Source: Massilia agri
GTDB taxonomy: Bacteria > Pseudomonadota > Gammaproteobacteria > Burkholderiales > Burkholderiaceae_D
Direction of reading: 5' to 3'
DNA length: 64,000 nucleotides
Assembly (NCBI RefSeq): GCF_024753255.1
Contig: NZ_JANUHA010000003.1
Coordinates: 310,001-374,000, forward strand
How positions within the stretch are numbered: position 1 is the first letter of the stretch; each line of letters opens with the position of its first letter. The position numbers and the translations under genes were made by a program. Shown here one piece after another: positions 8,691-17,260 of the stretch. A model generated the notes under the pieces. It did not search any database and was not told the origin of the DNA. It was given only the letters and a program-made list of their open reading frames with translations.

Positions 8691-10061
8691 TCACACGTGG
8701 AGAAGCAGGTGTTCCCGCTCCCACGGACTGATGACGCGCATGAACTCCTGGTGCTCGAGGTCCTTCACCGCAGAGTACACGTCGATGAAACGCTCGCCCA
8801 GGACATCGCGCAAGCGGTCTTCGCGCCGCAGCAGGGTGATGGCCTCGGACAGGCCCTGGGGCAGCTCGACCGGCATGTCGTAGGCGCTGTCTTCCACCAT
8901 GGCGCTCGGTTCGACCCCTTCCGTCATGCCGAGGTAGCCGCAGGCCAGCGTGACCGCCAGCGCCAGGTAGGGGTTGGCGTCGGCGCCGATCACGCGGTTC
9001 TCGATGCGGCGGTCCTGGGCCCCCGACACCGGCACGCGGAAGCCCACCGTGCGGTTGTCCTGGCCCCACTGGAGGTTGATTGGCGCGGCCGAGTGGCGCA
9101 CGATGCGGCGGTAGGAATTCACGTAGGGCGCGATGATGGCCATCGCCGACGGCATGTAGCGCTGCAGGCCGCCGATGTAGTGGCGGAAGGCCGGCGCCGC
9201 GGTGCCGTCCGGGTTGCTGAAGATGTTCTTGCCGGTCTGTGCATCGACCACGCTCTGGTGCACGTGCATCGCCGAACCGGGTTCGTCGGCCATGGGCTTG
9301 GCCATGAAGGTGGCGTACATCTCGTGCTTCAGCGCCGCTTCGCGCAGCGTGCGCTTGAAGTAGAAGACCTTGTCGGCCAGGCCCAGCGGGTCGCCGTGCA
9401 GGAAGTTGATTTCCATCTGGCCGGCGCCGATCTCGTGGATGAGGGTGTCGACGTCGAGGTTCATCATCTCGCAGTAGTCGTAGATGTCCTCGAACAGCGG
9501 GTCGAATTCGTTGACGGCGTCGATGCTGTAGACCTGGCGGCTGGTCTCGGCGCGGCCGCTGCGGCCGACCGGGGACGAGAGCGGCAGGTTCGGGTCGATG
9601 TTCTTGGCCGTCAGGTAGAACTCGAGCTCGGGCGCCACCACCGGCTTCCAGCCCTTCTTCGCATACAGCCCCAGCACGCGGCGCAGCACGCTGCGCGGCG
9701 CGAAGTCGACCAGCTCGCCGTTGGCGAAGTAGCAGTCGTGGATGACTTGCGCGGTGGGGTCGACGGCCCAGGGCACCATGGTGATGGTGGTGGGGTCGGC
9801 CTTCAGGATCATGTCGCGGTCGGTGGCCGCGATGGCGCGGTTATAGGAGTCGTCGCGCTCCGGGGTGTTGCCGGTGACGGTCATGCCCAGCACCACTTCG
9901 GGGATGCGCATGCCGCGGTCTTCGGTGAACTTGATGCGAGGGAGGATCTTGCCACGTGCCACCCCGGTCAGGTCGGGGACCAGGCATTCGATTTCGGTGA
10001 CCCGTTTCGCGTTGAGCCACTCCTCCATGTCGGTGTAAGAAAAATTGTCGCGGATTGCCAT
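8691..10061 (-). CDS. puuA: glutamine synthetase family protein, gamma-glutamylputrescine synthetase (PuuA-like)
   Basis: A 456-residue glutamine synthetase homologue that in this context most likely joins glutamate to putrescine or other polyamines using ATP. The N-terminal beta-grasp part (E-C-L-V-P-D-L-T-G-V-A-R-G-K) and the catalytic domain with E-I-G-A-G-Q-M-E-I-N and H-V-H-Q-S are present. The ATG at 10061 was chosen because AGAAGAGG precedes it by five bases and the protein then begins with the family's usual start; the open frame reaches further upstream with low-complexity sequence. Flanked by spuC and puuD on the same strand, which argues against a primary ammonia-assimilating GlnA. 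Confidence 0.9.
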   Translation of the reverse strand: MAIRDNFSYTDMEEWLNAKRVTEIECLVPDLTGVARGKILPRIKFTEDRGMRIPEVVLGMTVTGNTPERDDSYNRAIAATDRDMILKADPTTITMVPWAVDPTAQVIHDCYFANGELVDFAPRSVLRRVLGLYAKKGWKPVVAPELEFYLTAKNIDPNLPLSSPVGRSGRAETSRQVYSIDAVNEFDPLFEDIYDYCEMMNLDVDTLIHEIGAGQMEINFLHGDPLGLADKVFYFKRTLREAALKHEMYATFMAKPMADEPGSAMHVHQSVVDAQTGKNIFSNPDGTAAPAFRHYIGGLQRYMPSAMAIIAPYVNSYRRIVRHSAAPINLQWGQDNRTVGFRVPVSGAQDRRIENRVIGADANPYLALAVTLACGYLGMTEGVEPSAMVEDSAYDMPVELPQGLSEAITLLRREDRLRDVLGERFIDVYSAVKDLEHQEFMRVISPWEREHLLLHV

Positions 10062-10197
10062 GATTGCCTCTTCTAGCTGTTGTGGATACGACGCGCACGG
10101 CGGCGGCCTGCCGGGTGCGCTCTTCACATCAGGCAGGGAAGCTAGGGGACGGCGCTGGTGGCCCACAGGAGGCCGGCCATCCGGTTGACAAACACGG

Positions 10198-10992
10198 TCA
10201 TGCGGAACTCCTTGACTGCTCGCGCAGCTGCTCGAGCTGCTGCGCCCGTTTCTGCGCCTGGCGTTCGCGGCAGGCATCGCCGAAGGCGCCGAACATCTTC
10301 ATCGAATAAGGGTTGTGCTGGATGCGCCACTCGGGATGCCACTGCACCGCCAGCGTGAAGCCCGGCGCGGTGGACACCGAGAATGCTTCGACCAGGCCGT
10401 CCTCCGCTACTGCTTCGACGCTCAAGCCGGGGGCGAGTTCGTTCACCCCCTGGCCGTGCAGGGAGTTCACGGGGATCTCGGACTGGCCCAGCATGCGCTC
10501 CAGGCAGCCGCCGGGCGTGAGGGTGACGTTGTGGGCGTCGCCGTACTGCTCGTCCATGCCGAGCTCGGGATTCTCGCGGTGGTCGAACTTGCCGGCCACG
10601 GTCTGCACCGCCTGGTGCAGGCTGCCGCCCAGGGCCACGTTCATTTCCTGGAAGCCGCGGCAGATCGCGATGATCGGGATGCCGCGCTTGACCGCTTCGC
10701 GGATCAGGGGCAGCGTGGTCTGGTCACGCGCCGGGTCCTGGGGCAGGCTGGGGTCGAGCACTTCCTCGGAGTAGTAGCTGGGGTGCACGTTCGACGCCGA
10801 GCCGGTCAGCATGATGCCGTCGCACAGCTGCAGCATGGTTTCCAGGTCGAGCGACGCGCCCAGGGAGGGCAGGATCATGGGAGCGCAATCGGCGCCGAGG
10901 ACGACGGCGTCGACATACTTGTGCTGGGCAGCGTGATAAGGATGTTCGCCGAAATCACGCGTGCATGCGGGGACGATGACGATGGGGCGCAT
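10198..10992 (-). CDS. puuD: gamma-glutamyl-gamma-aminobutyrate hydrolase (peptidase C26, PuuD-like)
   Basis: A 264-residue class I glutamine-amidotransferase-like hydrolase. The nucleophile Cys sits in I-A-I-C-R-G-F-Q-E-M-N and the His-Glu pair in W-H-P-E-W, with L-H-Q-A-V after the nucleophile elbow. In the Puu pathway it releases GABA and glutamate from gamma-glutamyl-GABA. The ATG at 10992 gives the normal family start M-R-P-I-V; the open frame upstream does not look coding. It is the first gene of the minus-strand puuD-puuA-spuC run. puuB, the oxidase of the pathway, is not present in the window. Confidence 0.9.
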   Translation of the reverse strand: MRPIVIVPACTRDFGEHPYHAAQHKYVDAVVLGADCAPMILPSLGASLDLETMLQLCDGIMLTGSASNVHPSYYSEEVLDPSLPQDPARDQTTLPLIREAVKRGIPIIAICRGFQEMNVALGGSLHQAVQTVAGKFDHRENPELGMDEQYGDAHNVTLTPGGCLERMLGQSEIPVNSLHGQGVNELAPGLSVEAVAEDGLVEAFSVSTAPGFTLAVQWHPEWRIQHNPYSMKMFGAFGDACRERQAQKRAQQLEQLREQSRSSA

Positions 10993-11198
10993 GTCTCTAC
11001 CTTGTCGTGAAGCGCACGAAACCATGATACGACCATTCCGGTCCGGGCGCGAGTGGCTATTGATTAAGATCAACAGTGTCGTGGTGACGTGGCGCGGGAG
11101 GAGCGCATCCTGCTGATCTGCCAGGGAACAGAGGTTCCATAGCAAAAGCTTAACGGTATCTCCGCGAGCATGCCAACACGGCTGGCGGCGCGGCGGCA

Positions 11199-11243
11199 TG
11201 AAATTTCCTTTCAGAAACTGCCAGTCGATGAAATTTTATTTCA
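11199..11243. promoter_or_regulatory. pair of TGAAA-N5-TTTCA palindromes, candidate enhancer-binding protein sites
   Basis: Two 15-bp palindromes, TGAAATTTCCTTTCA at 11199-11213 and TGAAATTTTATTTCA at 11229-11243, differ at only two positions and are 30 bp apart start to start, about three helical turns, so both lie on one face of the DNA. They lie about 120-165 bases upstream of a sigma-54 promoter, the usual place for enhancer sites of NtrC-family activators. The activator (possibly a PrsR-type regulator) is inferred. Confidence 0.6.
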
Positions 11244-11363
11244 CAGCAGCAAACGAAAAGCGGCGGCTCTTCCTTTCGTCCCTGTCGCGAAAGTTGACAA
11301 CACTTCCCCACAATACTTGCGCGCGTCGGGCCAAGTCCTTGAATCCATGGACAAACCCAGCTC

Positions 11364-11379
11364 AGGCATGCCGCTTGCT
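11364..11379 (+). promoter_or_regulatory. sigma-54 (RpoN) promoter of the PEP-CTERM gene
   Basis: AGGCATG at 11364-11370, four bases, then TTGCT at 11375-11379 fits the RpoN consensus TGGCACG-N4-TTGCW at all but two positions, with the invariant GG (11365-11366) and GC (11377-11378) ten bases apart. Transcription would start near 11390, about 44 bases before the ATG. PEP-CTERM genes in several betaproteobacteria depend on RpoN and the PrsK/PrsR system. Confidence 0.75.
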
Positions 11380-11433
11380 TAGAAGCTGACAACTTCCCGC
11401 GACATGAGGAAGATCCACCAAGAGGGAGCATCC

Positions 11434-11985
11434 ATGAAAGCACTCAAACGCACGCTGGCCGCTGCCGCACTGGCTTTCGGCATCTGCGGCAGCGCCTCGG
11501 CCGAGCTGATCACGCACACGGTTAATCCGCTGATCGATCTCAACATCAATTCCTACGTGTCGATCAGCTACCTGCATGACCTGCGCGATGAGGGCCTGCC
11601 GGGGCCGGTCATCAATTCGGCATCGCTTGCGATCTACCTGTACGACCTCACCGACCTGACGCGCGCGCATGGCGAGACGGTGACCTTCCGTTTCGACGGC
11701 GCCGTCGGCGGCACGACCTCGAACGTGACGCTCTGGGGCCAGGACTACACCTTCGGGCTCGACACCTCGGTGCTGGACGACGGCATGCTGTGGGTGACGC
11801 TGAGCGTTGGCTGCGACCGGCGCCTGTTCGGCGTCTGCATCTCTCCACAGGACGTGATGTTCGCCCGTTCCACCCTCACCGTCGACGTCACGCGTGAAGC
11901 GGACGTGCCGGAGCCGGCCACCCTCCTGAGCCTGGGCGCCGGCCTGCTCGGCCTGGCTGCCCTGCGGCGGCGCCGCCCCGCCTGA
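11434..11985 (+). CDS. PEP-CTERM sorting domain protein
   Basis: A 183-residue exported protein. Residues 1-22 form a Sec signal (K-R-T then an Ala-rich core, cleavage near S-A-S-A). The C-terminus has the complete sorting signal: V-P-E-P-A-T-L, a hydrophobic helix (L-S-L-G-A-G-L-L-G-L-A-A-L) and an R-R-R-R tail, recognised by exosortase in bacteria that make exopolysaccharide. The middle is beta-rich with two Cys residues (V-G-C-D-R and G-V-C-I-S) that may form a disulfide; its function is unknown. The ATG at 11434 has AGAGGGAG before it; the in-frame ATG at 11404 is less likely. A sigma-54 promoter lies upstream. The exosortase is not in the window. Confidence 0.93.
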   Translation: MKALKRTLAAAALAFGICGSASAELITHTVNPLIDLNINSYVSISYLHDLRDEGLPGPVINSASLAIYLYDLTDLTRAHGETVTFRFDGAVGGTTSNVTLWGQDYTFGLDTSVLDDGMLWVTLSVGCDRRLFGVCISPQDVMFARSTLTVDVTREADVPEPATLLSLGAGLLGLAALRRRRPA

Positions 11986-12146
11986 GGCATCACTGCGCCA
12001 GCGCCGCCAGCGCGGCATCGGGCATGCGGTCGCCATTCCGTAGCAATCTGTTACAGCTGTGCAGTACACCGTCTCCAGGGGCATTGCGTTATGGAAGGAA
12101 AGCCGGGTGCGCGTCGCGCCCGCGCGCTGCCTCTCATGGAGAAACG

Positions 12147-12764
12147 ATGAAACCCCTGCTCGCCGCCCTCGCCCTGCTGGCATCGATCAACCACGCTGCC
12201 GCCGGCGAGATCTCGCTGTTCACGGATGCGGACTACCGCGGCCGTCCGCTGACGCTGCGCGAACCGGTCATGAACCTGGACAGGATCGGGTTCAATGACC
12301 GCGCGTCCTCGGCCATCGTTCGTTCGGGCACCTGGGAGATCTGCGAGCACAAGGATTTCGGCGGCCGCTGCATCGTGCTGGGGCCGGGCGAATACCGGAT
12401 GTTCGACGGGTTCAACGACCAGGCTTCGTCGGTGCGTGAACTGGAGCGCGGTCGCGGACGCGATGGATACCGCGACCGGGACCGGCGCCATGACGATGGC
12501 GGGTGGGGCCGGCGCGGTCCGCCGGTCGAGCTGTTCGCCGATCGCCGTTTCGGCGGCGAGGGCATCATGCTGGCAAGTGATGTGCACTCCCTGCGTTCAC
12601 GCAATTTCAACGATCGCGCGGGCTCGATGATCGTCCGCGAAGGCGAATGGCAAGTCTGCGAGCATGACGACTACCGCGGGCGCTGTGTCGTCTACGGGCC
12701 GGGCCGCCATCCGCTCCCGCGCGGGCTGGACGGCATGGTGTCATCGGTGCGCAGGGTGCGCTGA
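12147..12764 (+). CDS. exported protein with two beta/gamma-crystallin-like domains
   Basis: A 205-residue protein with a signal peptide (cleavage near residue 20, A-A-A-G). Two copies of a crystallin-type repeat follow: E-I-S-L-F-T-D-A-D-Y-R-G at about 21-32 and V-E-L-F-A-D-R-R-F-G-G at about 128-138, each continuing to a matching W-E-I-C-E-H-K-D-F-G-G-R-C or W-Q-V-C-E-H-D-D-Y-R-G-R-C block. An Arg/Asp-rich low-complexity linker of roughly 30 residues separates them. Family members bind calcium or serve structural roles at the cell surface; function here is unknown. The ATG at 12147 has GGAG 7 bases upstream, and an in-frame extension to 12024 looks non-coding. Confidence 0.85.
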   Translation: MKPLLAALALLASINHAAAGEISLFTDADYRGRPLTLREPVMNLDRIGFNDRASSAIVRSGTWEICEHKDFGGRCIVLGPGEYRMFDGFNDQASSVRELERGRGRDGYRDRDRRHDDGGWGRRGPPVELFADRRFGGEGIMLASDVHSLRSRNFNDRAGSMIVREGEWQVCEHDDYRGRCVVYGPGRHPLPRGLDGMVSSVRRVR

Positions 12765-12782
12765 TACCGGCCCCGCGACGCC

Positions 12783-14426
12783 TCACTCCTCCATGTGCGG
12801 CTTCAGCGCGGCCAGCGCCGCCGCCAGGACGGTGTCGCCGCCGCCGCGCAGGTCCTTCACGCGTGGCGCGGCCTTGATGTCCGGCTGGATACCATGGCCG
12901 ACCCAGGCGCGGCCGTCGGGGAAGGTATCGGCCTTGGTGCAGATGCGCGCGACGCCGCCGCCCGGCAGCGAGATGAACAGGGGCTGGCCGGTGCTGCCGC
13001 CCGTGGCCTCGCCCACGATCGGGCCGCGCTTCATCGATGCGAAAGCCACCGTGAAATCCTCGGCCGCCGAGTAGGTGCCGCTTGATGTCAGCAGCGCGAC
13101 CGGGCCGGTATAGTGGCGCGCCCCATCTGGCGCCCATGGCTTGTGCGGCTTGTTCAGGTCCGGCATGGCGCGGTTCCAGGCGCGATAGGTCGGCACGTAC
13201 TGGCGGGTCGACCAGCGCCCGGTCTCGAAGGGCTTGTCGGTGAGCGTGGCCAGCACCTTGTAGCCGACGTCGGAATTGCCGCCGCCATTGTTGCGCACAT
13301 CGATGATCACGGCGCTGCTTTCCTTGATCTGCTCGAAGGCGGCCAGCCAGGCGTCCGCCGCACGCCTGTCGCCGAAGCTGTTCAGCGCCACATGGGCCAC
13401 ATTGCCCGGCAGCTTGCGCAGCTCGAAAGGCGGCGTTTGCGGCAGCGTTTTCGCATACGTCTCGGGATCGACCCGGCGCACCTCGAGCGCGACGGTCTTG
13501 CCGTTCGCCAGGCGGAACAGGACGGTCGGCGCCTTGTCCAGGCGGCCGGACAGGAAGGAATAGCCGTAGGCGCGGCGCACCATGTCCTGCGGCGTCGAGG
13601 CGCTGATGACGGGCACCAGCTCGCGCTCCACGTAGGCGATCACGGGCTCGCCATCGACTTCGAGGATCTCGGCGCCGGGCGCGATGCCCTTGGCCAGCAA
13701 GGCCGGATCCTGCACCGCGCGCACCAGCACCTTGCCCTCGACCAGCTGGGTCTGCAGCAGCGGACGCGCCATCGTGGTGCGGCGCAGTTCCTCCCCCGGG
13801 TAGACGTTGGTGTGGCCGTCCTGCAGTTTCGCGCACAGCTCCATCAGCACGCGGTAGTACTCGGCGGTCGACGTGGTGGCGCGCACCTTCGGAATGGTCT
13901 CGAGATACAGCCGGTCCCAGTCGATCTCCCTGAGCTTGTCCACGTAGACGAAGTTGTACTTCACCTCGGACCAGAACTTCGACAGGCCGGCGACCTTCTC
14001 GTCCTCGCCCAGGTTCTCGCGGTAGGGCGAGGCCAGCGCCGGCGAATCGAAGAGGCGCGCATCGAAGGCCTGCTTCTCTTTCGCCTCGGCGACGAGGGGC
14101 GCCCACCGCGCGTCCCGGCGCAGCACCGCCAGATCGCCGTCGCGCTCCATGTGCTCGACGTTCCTGTAGCCGCCCTCGACGGCCAGCAGCAGGGCGCGGA
14201 AAGCCTGCTCGACGTCGCCCGCCAGCGCATGCGAGCAGGCGGCGTTGTACTGCAGGGCGGCGTTCGGTTCGCGCTGCCAGGCCTGCTGGTAGAGCGCGGC
14301 CGACTGCGCGTACTGCTTCGCCTCGTAGGCGCGCTGGCCCTGGGCTTCGAGTTCTTGCGCGGCCTGGGCGAAACAGGCGTTCGAGAAGGCCGCGAAGAGC
14401 GCGGCGGCGAGGATGCTGCGTGCCAT
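12783..14426 (-). CDS. exported S41 family serine peptidase with N-terminal TPR-like region
   Basis: A 547-residue protein with a Sec signal (residues 1-23, cleavage near C-F-A-Q-A). A TPR-like helical stretch (about 25-120, with Y-E-A-K-Q-Y-A-Q-S-A-A-L-Y-Q-Q-A-W) comes first, then a PDZ-like region (about 265-310), then the S41 catalytic core: V-I-I-D-V-R-N-N-G-G-G-N near 395 and the nucleophile Ser in S-S-G-T-Y-S-A-A-E-D near 460, with G-H-G-I-Q-P-D near the end. Family role is processing or degrading envelope proteins. The ATG at 14426 has GGGAG before it. It is divergent from gabD and convergent with the crystallin-like gene. Confidence 0.88.
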   Translation of the reverse strand: MARSILAAALFAAFSNACFAQAAQELEAQGQRAYEAKQYAQSAALYQQAWQREPNAALQYNAACSHALAGDVEQAFRALLLAVEGGYRNVEHMERDGDLAVLRRDARWAPLVAEAKEKQAFDARLFDSPALASPYRENLGEDEKVAGLSKFWSEVKYNFVYVDKLREIDWDRLYLETIPKVRATTSTAEYYRVLMELCAKLQDGHTNVYPGEELRRTTMARPLLQTQLVEGKVLVRAVQDPALLAKGIAPGAEILEVDGEPVIAYVERELVPVISASTPQDMVRRAYGYSFLSGRLDKAPTVLFRLANGKTVALEVRRVDPETYAKTLPQTPPFELRKLPGNVAHVALNSFGDRRAADAWLAAFEQIKESSAVIIDVRNNGGGNSDVGYKVLATLTDKPFETGRWSTRQYVPTYRAWNRAMPDLNKPHKPWAPDGARHYTGPVALLTSSGTYSAAEDFTVAFASMKRGPIVGEATGGSTGQPLFISLPGGGVARICTKADTFPDGRAWVGHGIQPDIKAAPRVKDLRGGGDTVLAAALAALKPHMEE

Positions 14427-14608
14427 GGAAACTCCCTTGTTCTTGGATGGGTGCGATTCTAGGAAGCGCCGCATGTCGACGTAAGTGCCGTGCGACAGGC
14501 CGCACGAAACGCGGCACAGGCCGCTTGCTTCCTGCCCGGCCGTCCGCCCGCGTCTTGCAAAAAGGTCTACCATGCTCAATCCCGAACGCAGCCATGGAGA
14601 GCACTGCC

Positions 14609-16063
14609 ATGCCGAACCTGAACGACCCCAGCCTGCTGCGCCAGCAGGCCTATCTCGGCGGCGCATGGGCCGACGCCGATGACGCTTCCACCATCACCGT
14701 CACCAACCCCGCCACCGGCGAGACGCTGGGCACCGTGCCGCACATGGGCGCCCTCGAGACGCGCCGCGCGATCGAAGCCGCCGGCAAGGCCTGGCCGGAA
14801 TGGCGCCGCAAGAGCGCCAAGGAACGCGCCGCCGTCCTGCGCCGCTGGTACGAGCTGATGATGGAACACGCCGACGACCTGGCGCTCCTGATGACGCTCG
14901 AACAGGGCAAGCCCCTCGCCGAGTCCAGGGGCGAAGTCGGCTACGCCGCGTCCTTCTTCGAATGGTTCGCCGAACAGGGCAAGCGCATCGAGGGCGACAT
15001 CCTGGAGCCGCCTTCCCCCAATCTGCGCATCCTCGTCACGAAAGAGCCGATCGGCGTCTGCGCCGCCATCACTCCCTGGAACTTCCCGGCCGCGATGATC
15101 ACGCGGAAGGTGGCGCCCGCGCTGGCGGCAGGCTGTCCCATCGTACTGAAACCCGCCGAGCTGACGCCCTTCTCGGCCCTGGCGATGGCGGAACTGGGAG
15201 AGCGCGCCGGCGTGCCGAAAGGCGTGTTCTCGGTGCTGACGGGCGATTCGAAAGCCATCGGCGGCGAGCTGTGCGCCAACCCCACCGTGCGCAAGCTGAG
15301 CTTCACCGGTTCCACCCAGGTCGGGCGCCTGCTGATGGAGCAGTGCGCGCCGACGCTGAAAAAGCTGTCGCTGGAACTGGGCGGCAATGCCCCCTTCATC
15401 GTCTTCGACGACGCCGACATCGACGCCGCGGTCGAAGGCGCGATCGCCTCGAAATACCGGAACATGGGCCAGACCTGCGTGTGCGCGAACCGCATCTATG
15501 TGCAGGACGGGGTCTACGACGCCTTCGCTGAAAAGCTCGCCGCCGCCGTGGGCAAGCTCAAGGTCGGCAACGGCGTCGAGCCTGGCGTGAACCAGGGTCC
15601 GCTGATCGAAGAGAAGGCGGTGCGGAAGGTCGAGCAGCACATCGAGGACGCCGTGTCCAAGGGCGCCCGCGTGCTGGTGGGCGGCAAGCGCCACGCGCTC
15701 GGCCACACCTTCTTCGAGCCGACCATCCTGCTGGACGTGACGCCCGCGATGCGCCTGTCGAACGAGGAGACCTTCGGCCCGGTGGCGCCGCTCTTTCGTT
15801 TCAGGACGGAAGAGGAAGTCATCGAACTGGCCAACGCCAGCGAATACGGCCTGGCCTCCTATTTCTACGCGCGCGACATCAGGCGCGTGTGGCGCGTGGC
15901 GGAGCGGATCGAAAGCGGGATCGTCGGCGTGAACACGGGCCTGATTTCGAACGAGATCGCGCCCTTCGGCGGGGTGAAGCAGTCGGGCATGGGGCGCGAA
16001 GGATCGAAGTACGGCATGGACGATTACCTCGTCCTCAAGTACATCTGCCTGGGCGGCATGTAA
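14609..16063 (+). CDS. gabD: NAD(P)-dependent succinate-semialdehyde dehydrogenase
   Basis: A 484-residue aldehyde dehydrogenase of the GabD type, oxidising succinate semialdehyde to succinate, the last step of GABA breakdown. Visible are the I-T-P-W-N-F-P-A-A-M-I-T-R-K cofactor region near 147-160, the catalytic Glu in L-E-L-G-G-N-A-P near 255 and the catalytic Cys in G-Q-T-C-V-C-A-N near 288. The ending P-F-G-G-V-K-Q-S-G-M-G-R-E-G is family typical. Start 14609 follows GGAGA; an in-frame ATG at 14594 is also possible. The GABA transaminase partner gabT is not adjacent; the spuC/puu genes nearby supply the same route. Confidence 0.93.
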   Translation: MPNLNDPSLLRQQAYLGGAWADADDASTITVTNPATGETLGTVPHMGALETRRAIEAAGKAWPEWRRKSAKERAAVLRRWYELMMEHADDLALLMTLEQGKPLAESRGEVGYAASFFEWFAEQGKRIEGDILEPPSPNLRILVTKEPIGVCAAITPWNFPAAMITRKVAPALAAGCPIVLKPAELTPFSALAMAELGERAGVPKGVFSVLTGDSKAIGGELCANPTVRKLSFTGSTQVGRLLMEQCAPTLKKLSLELGGNAPFIVFDDADIDAAVEGAIASKYRNMGQTCVCANRIYVQDGVYDAFAEKLAAAVGKLKVGNGVEPGVNQGPLIEEKAVRKVEQHIEDAVSKGARVLVGGKRHALGHTFFEPTILLDVTPAMRLSNEETFGPVAPLFRFRTEEEVIELANASEYGLASYFYARDIRRVWRVAERIESGIVGVNTGLISNEIAPFGGVKQSGMGREGSKYGMDDYLVLKYICLGGM

Positions 16064-16210
16064 GGCCGCATTCTGTCAGCCCCATTCCCCGAAACGCCGC
16101 ATCCATTCCGCGATTCGGCGCACTGGTCGCAACAGGCCTGTGCGCCGCTTTCGCCCCTTCCTACAATCCGTCCCATTCGAACCGCAATCGCCATTCACGA
16201 AAGGGACACC

Positions 16211-16876
16211 ATGAAAAAGCTCGGCCTCCTCCTCCCGCTGGTCCTCCTCACCGCCTGCGGCAGCACCAACAGCTACCTGGCGCAGAAGAACACCACCGTC
16301 GAGATGTACCACATCTTCGACTTCAAGACCGGCGCATCCACCGCCACGCTTGCCCGCGCCGCGACCGCAGGCCTGGGCCGCAACACCAACAGCGTCAATG
16401 CGAACACCCCGCTGCAGCTGGGCGCCGTGGTGCCGGAGACGCCTGGCCGCTTCACCATCACCGACCTCGGGGCAAAGCTGGGCAATACCGGCGTCGGACA
16501 GCTGATGCAGATGGCGGCAATGCAGAACGGCGGCGCCGGATTCAAGGCGGCGAATTGCGAAGGCGCGGCCTGGACCGCACGCGCGGTGCGCCACATCGCC
16601 GGCTCGAACAACCTGACCCTGTACGCCTGCCTGTACAAGTACAAGGCCGGCTACCAGCTGGACACCTATGCGGTGTTCCAGAAAACCGAAGGGGGACTCG
16701 AGCAGGTCTCGCGCGACCTCGCCAACCGCCTGGTCGGCACGCCCGAGGAATGGGTCAACAAGACGATCCGCGACATGGTGCGCAGCATCGAGACGGCGGC
16801 GCAGGCCAAGTCCAGCTATGTCGAGGGCATGCCGGAACTGGGACCGGAACCGGCCATCGCCGGGCTGGGCTCTTGA
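16211..16876 (+). CDS. predicted lipoprotein of unknown function
   Basis: A 221-residue protein with a lipoprotein signal: M-K-K, a leucine-rich core and the lipobox L-T-A-C at residues 13-16, with G at +2, so probably outer-membrane directed. After the lipid Cys the protein is mixed alpha/beta with two further Cys residues (A-N-C-E-G and Y-A-C-L-Y) that could form a disulfide. I recognise no family. AAGGGACACC precedes the ATG. It ends three bases before the convergent MazG-like gene. Confidence 0.8.
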   Translation: MKKLGLLLPLVLLTACGSTNSYLAQKNTTVEMYHIFDFKTGASTATLARAATAGLGRNTNSVNANTPLQLGAVVPETPGRFTITDLGAKLGNTGVGQLMQMAAMQNGGAGFKAANCEGAAWTARAVRHIAGSNNLTLYACLYKYKAGYQLDTYAVFQKTEGGLEQVSRDLANRLVGTPEEWVNKTIRDMVRSIETAAQAKSSYVEGMPELGPEPAIAGLGS

Positions 16877-16879
16877 CCC

Positions 16880-17260
16880 TCAGGCCTCGCCGCGGTCCTT
16901 GTACTCATGGTATTTGCGCGCGTCGCCGCGCACCTGCTCGGCCGGGTACTTGGCCCGGTTGAGCACCATCTTTTCTTCCACTGCCGCGAACAGGTCGACG
17001 TCCAGCTTGTCGGCCAGGCGCACGAGATAGACCAGCACGTCGGCCATCTCGTGGCGCACTTCAAGCAGCTTGGCCTCGCCCAGTTCTTCAGGACGGCCGT
17101 CCTTCAGCCACTGGAAATGCTCCAGCAGCTCGGCCGCCTCCACCGTCAGGGCCGAGGCCAGGTTCTTGGGCGTGTGGAACTGGTCCCAGTCGCGCTCGTC
17201 GACAAAGGTGCGGATGATGGCGCGCAGGCGCGCGAGATCACTGTCCGCGTCGTTCTTCAC
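16880..17260 (-). CDS. MazG-like nucleotide pyrophosphohydrolase (RS21-C6/dCTPase type)
   Basis: A 126-residue all-alpha NTP pyrophosphohydrolase. The metal-binding set is visible: E-A-A-E-L-L-E-H-F-Q-W near 40-50 (the E-x-x-E motif) and E-M-A-D-V-L near 73 (E-x-x-D). This short single-domain type hydrolyses dCTP or damaged nucleotides to the monophosphate. The reading frame overlaps the end of the carbonic anhydrase gene on the same strand by 23 bases if GTG 17260 is used; a TTG at 17278 would add six residues. The overlap suggests translational coupling. Confidence 0.87.
   Translation of the reverse strand: MKNDADSDLARLRAIIRTFVDERDWDQFHTPKNLASALTVEAAELLEHFQWLKDGRPEELGEAKLLEVRHEMADVLVYLVRLADKLDVDLFAAVEEKMVLNRAKYPAEQVRGDARKYHEYKDRGEA

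Larger units (their letters stand above)
10993..11433. other. 441-base gene-free region between divergent puuD and PEP-CTERM gene
   Basis: No convincing gene is seen here. The left part should hold the promoter of puuD-puuA-spuC, but no clear -35/-10 pair was found. The right part holds two palindromes 30 bp apart and a sigma-54 promoter, both listed separately. The interval is richer in A and T than the flanking genes, as expected of a regulatory region. Confidence 0.7.

Noticed and set aside
10142..10201. A 19-codon ORF on the minus strand between puuD and puuA
   Set aside because: It overlaps the puuD stop by a few bases and has one possible hydrophobic stretch, but no ribosome site or other sign of coding; too short to support.
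10992..11199. A sigma-54 promoter facing puuD on the minus strand that could use the two palindromes
   Set aside because: No GG-N10-GC element in the right orientation was found between the palindromes and puuD, so the plus-strand promoter is the better target.
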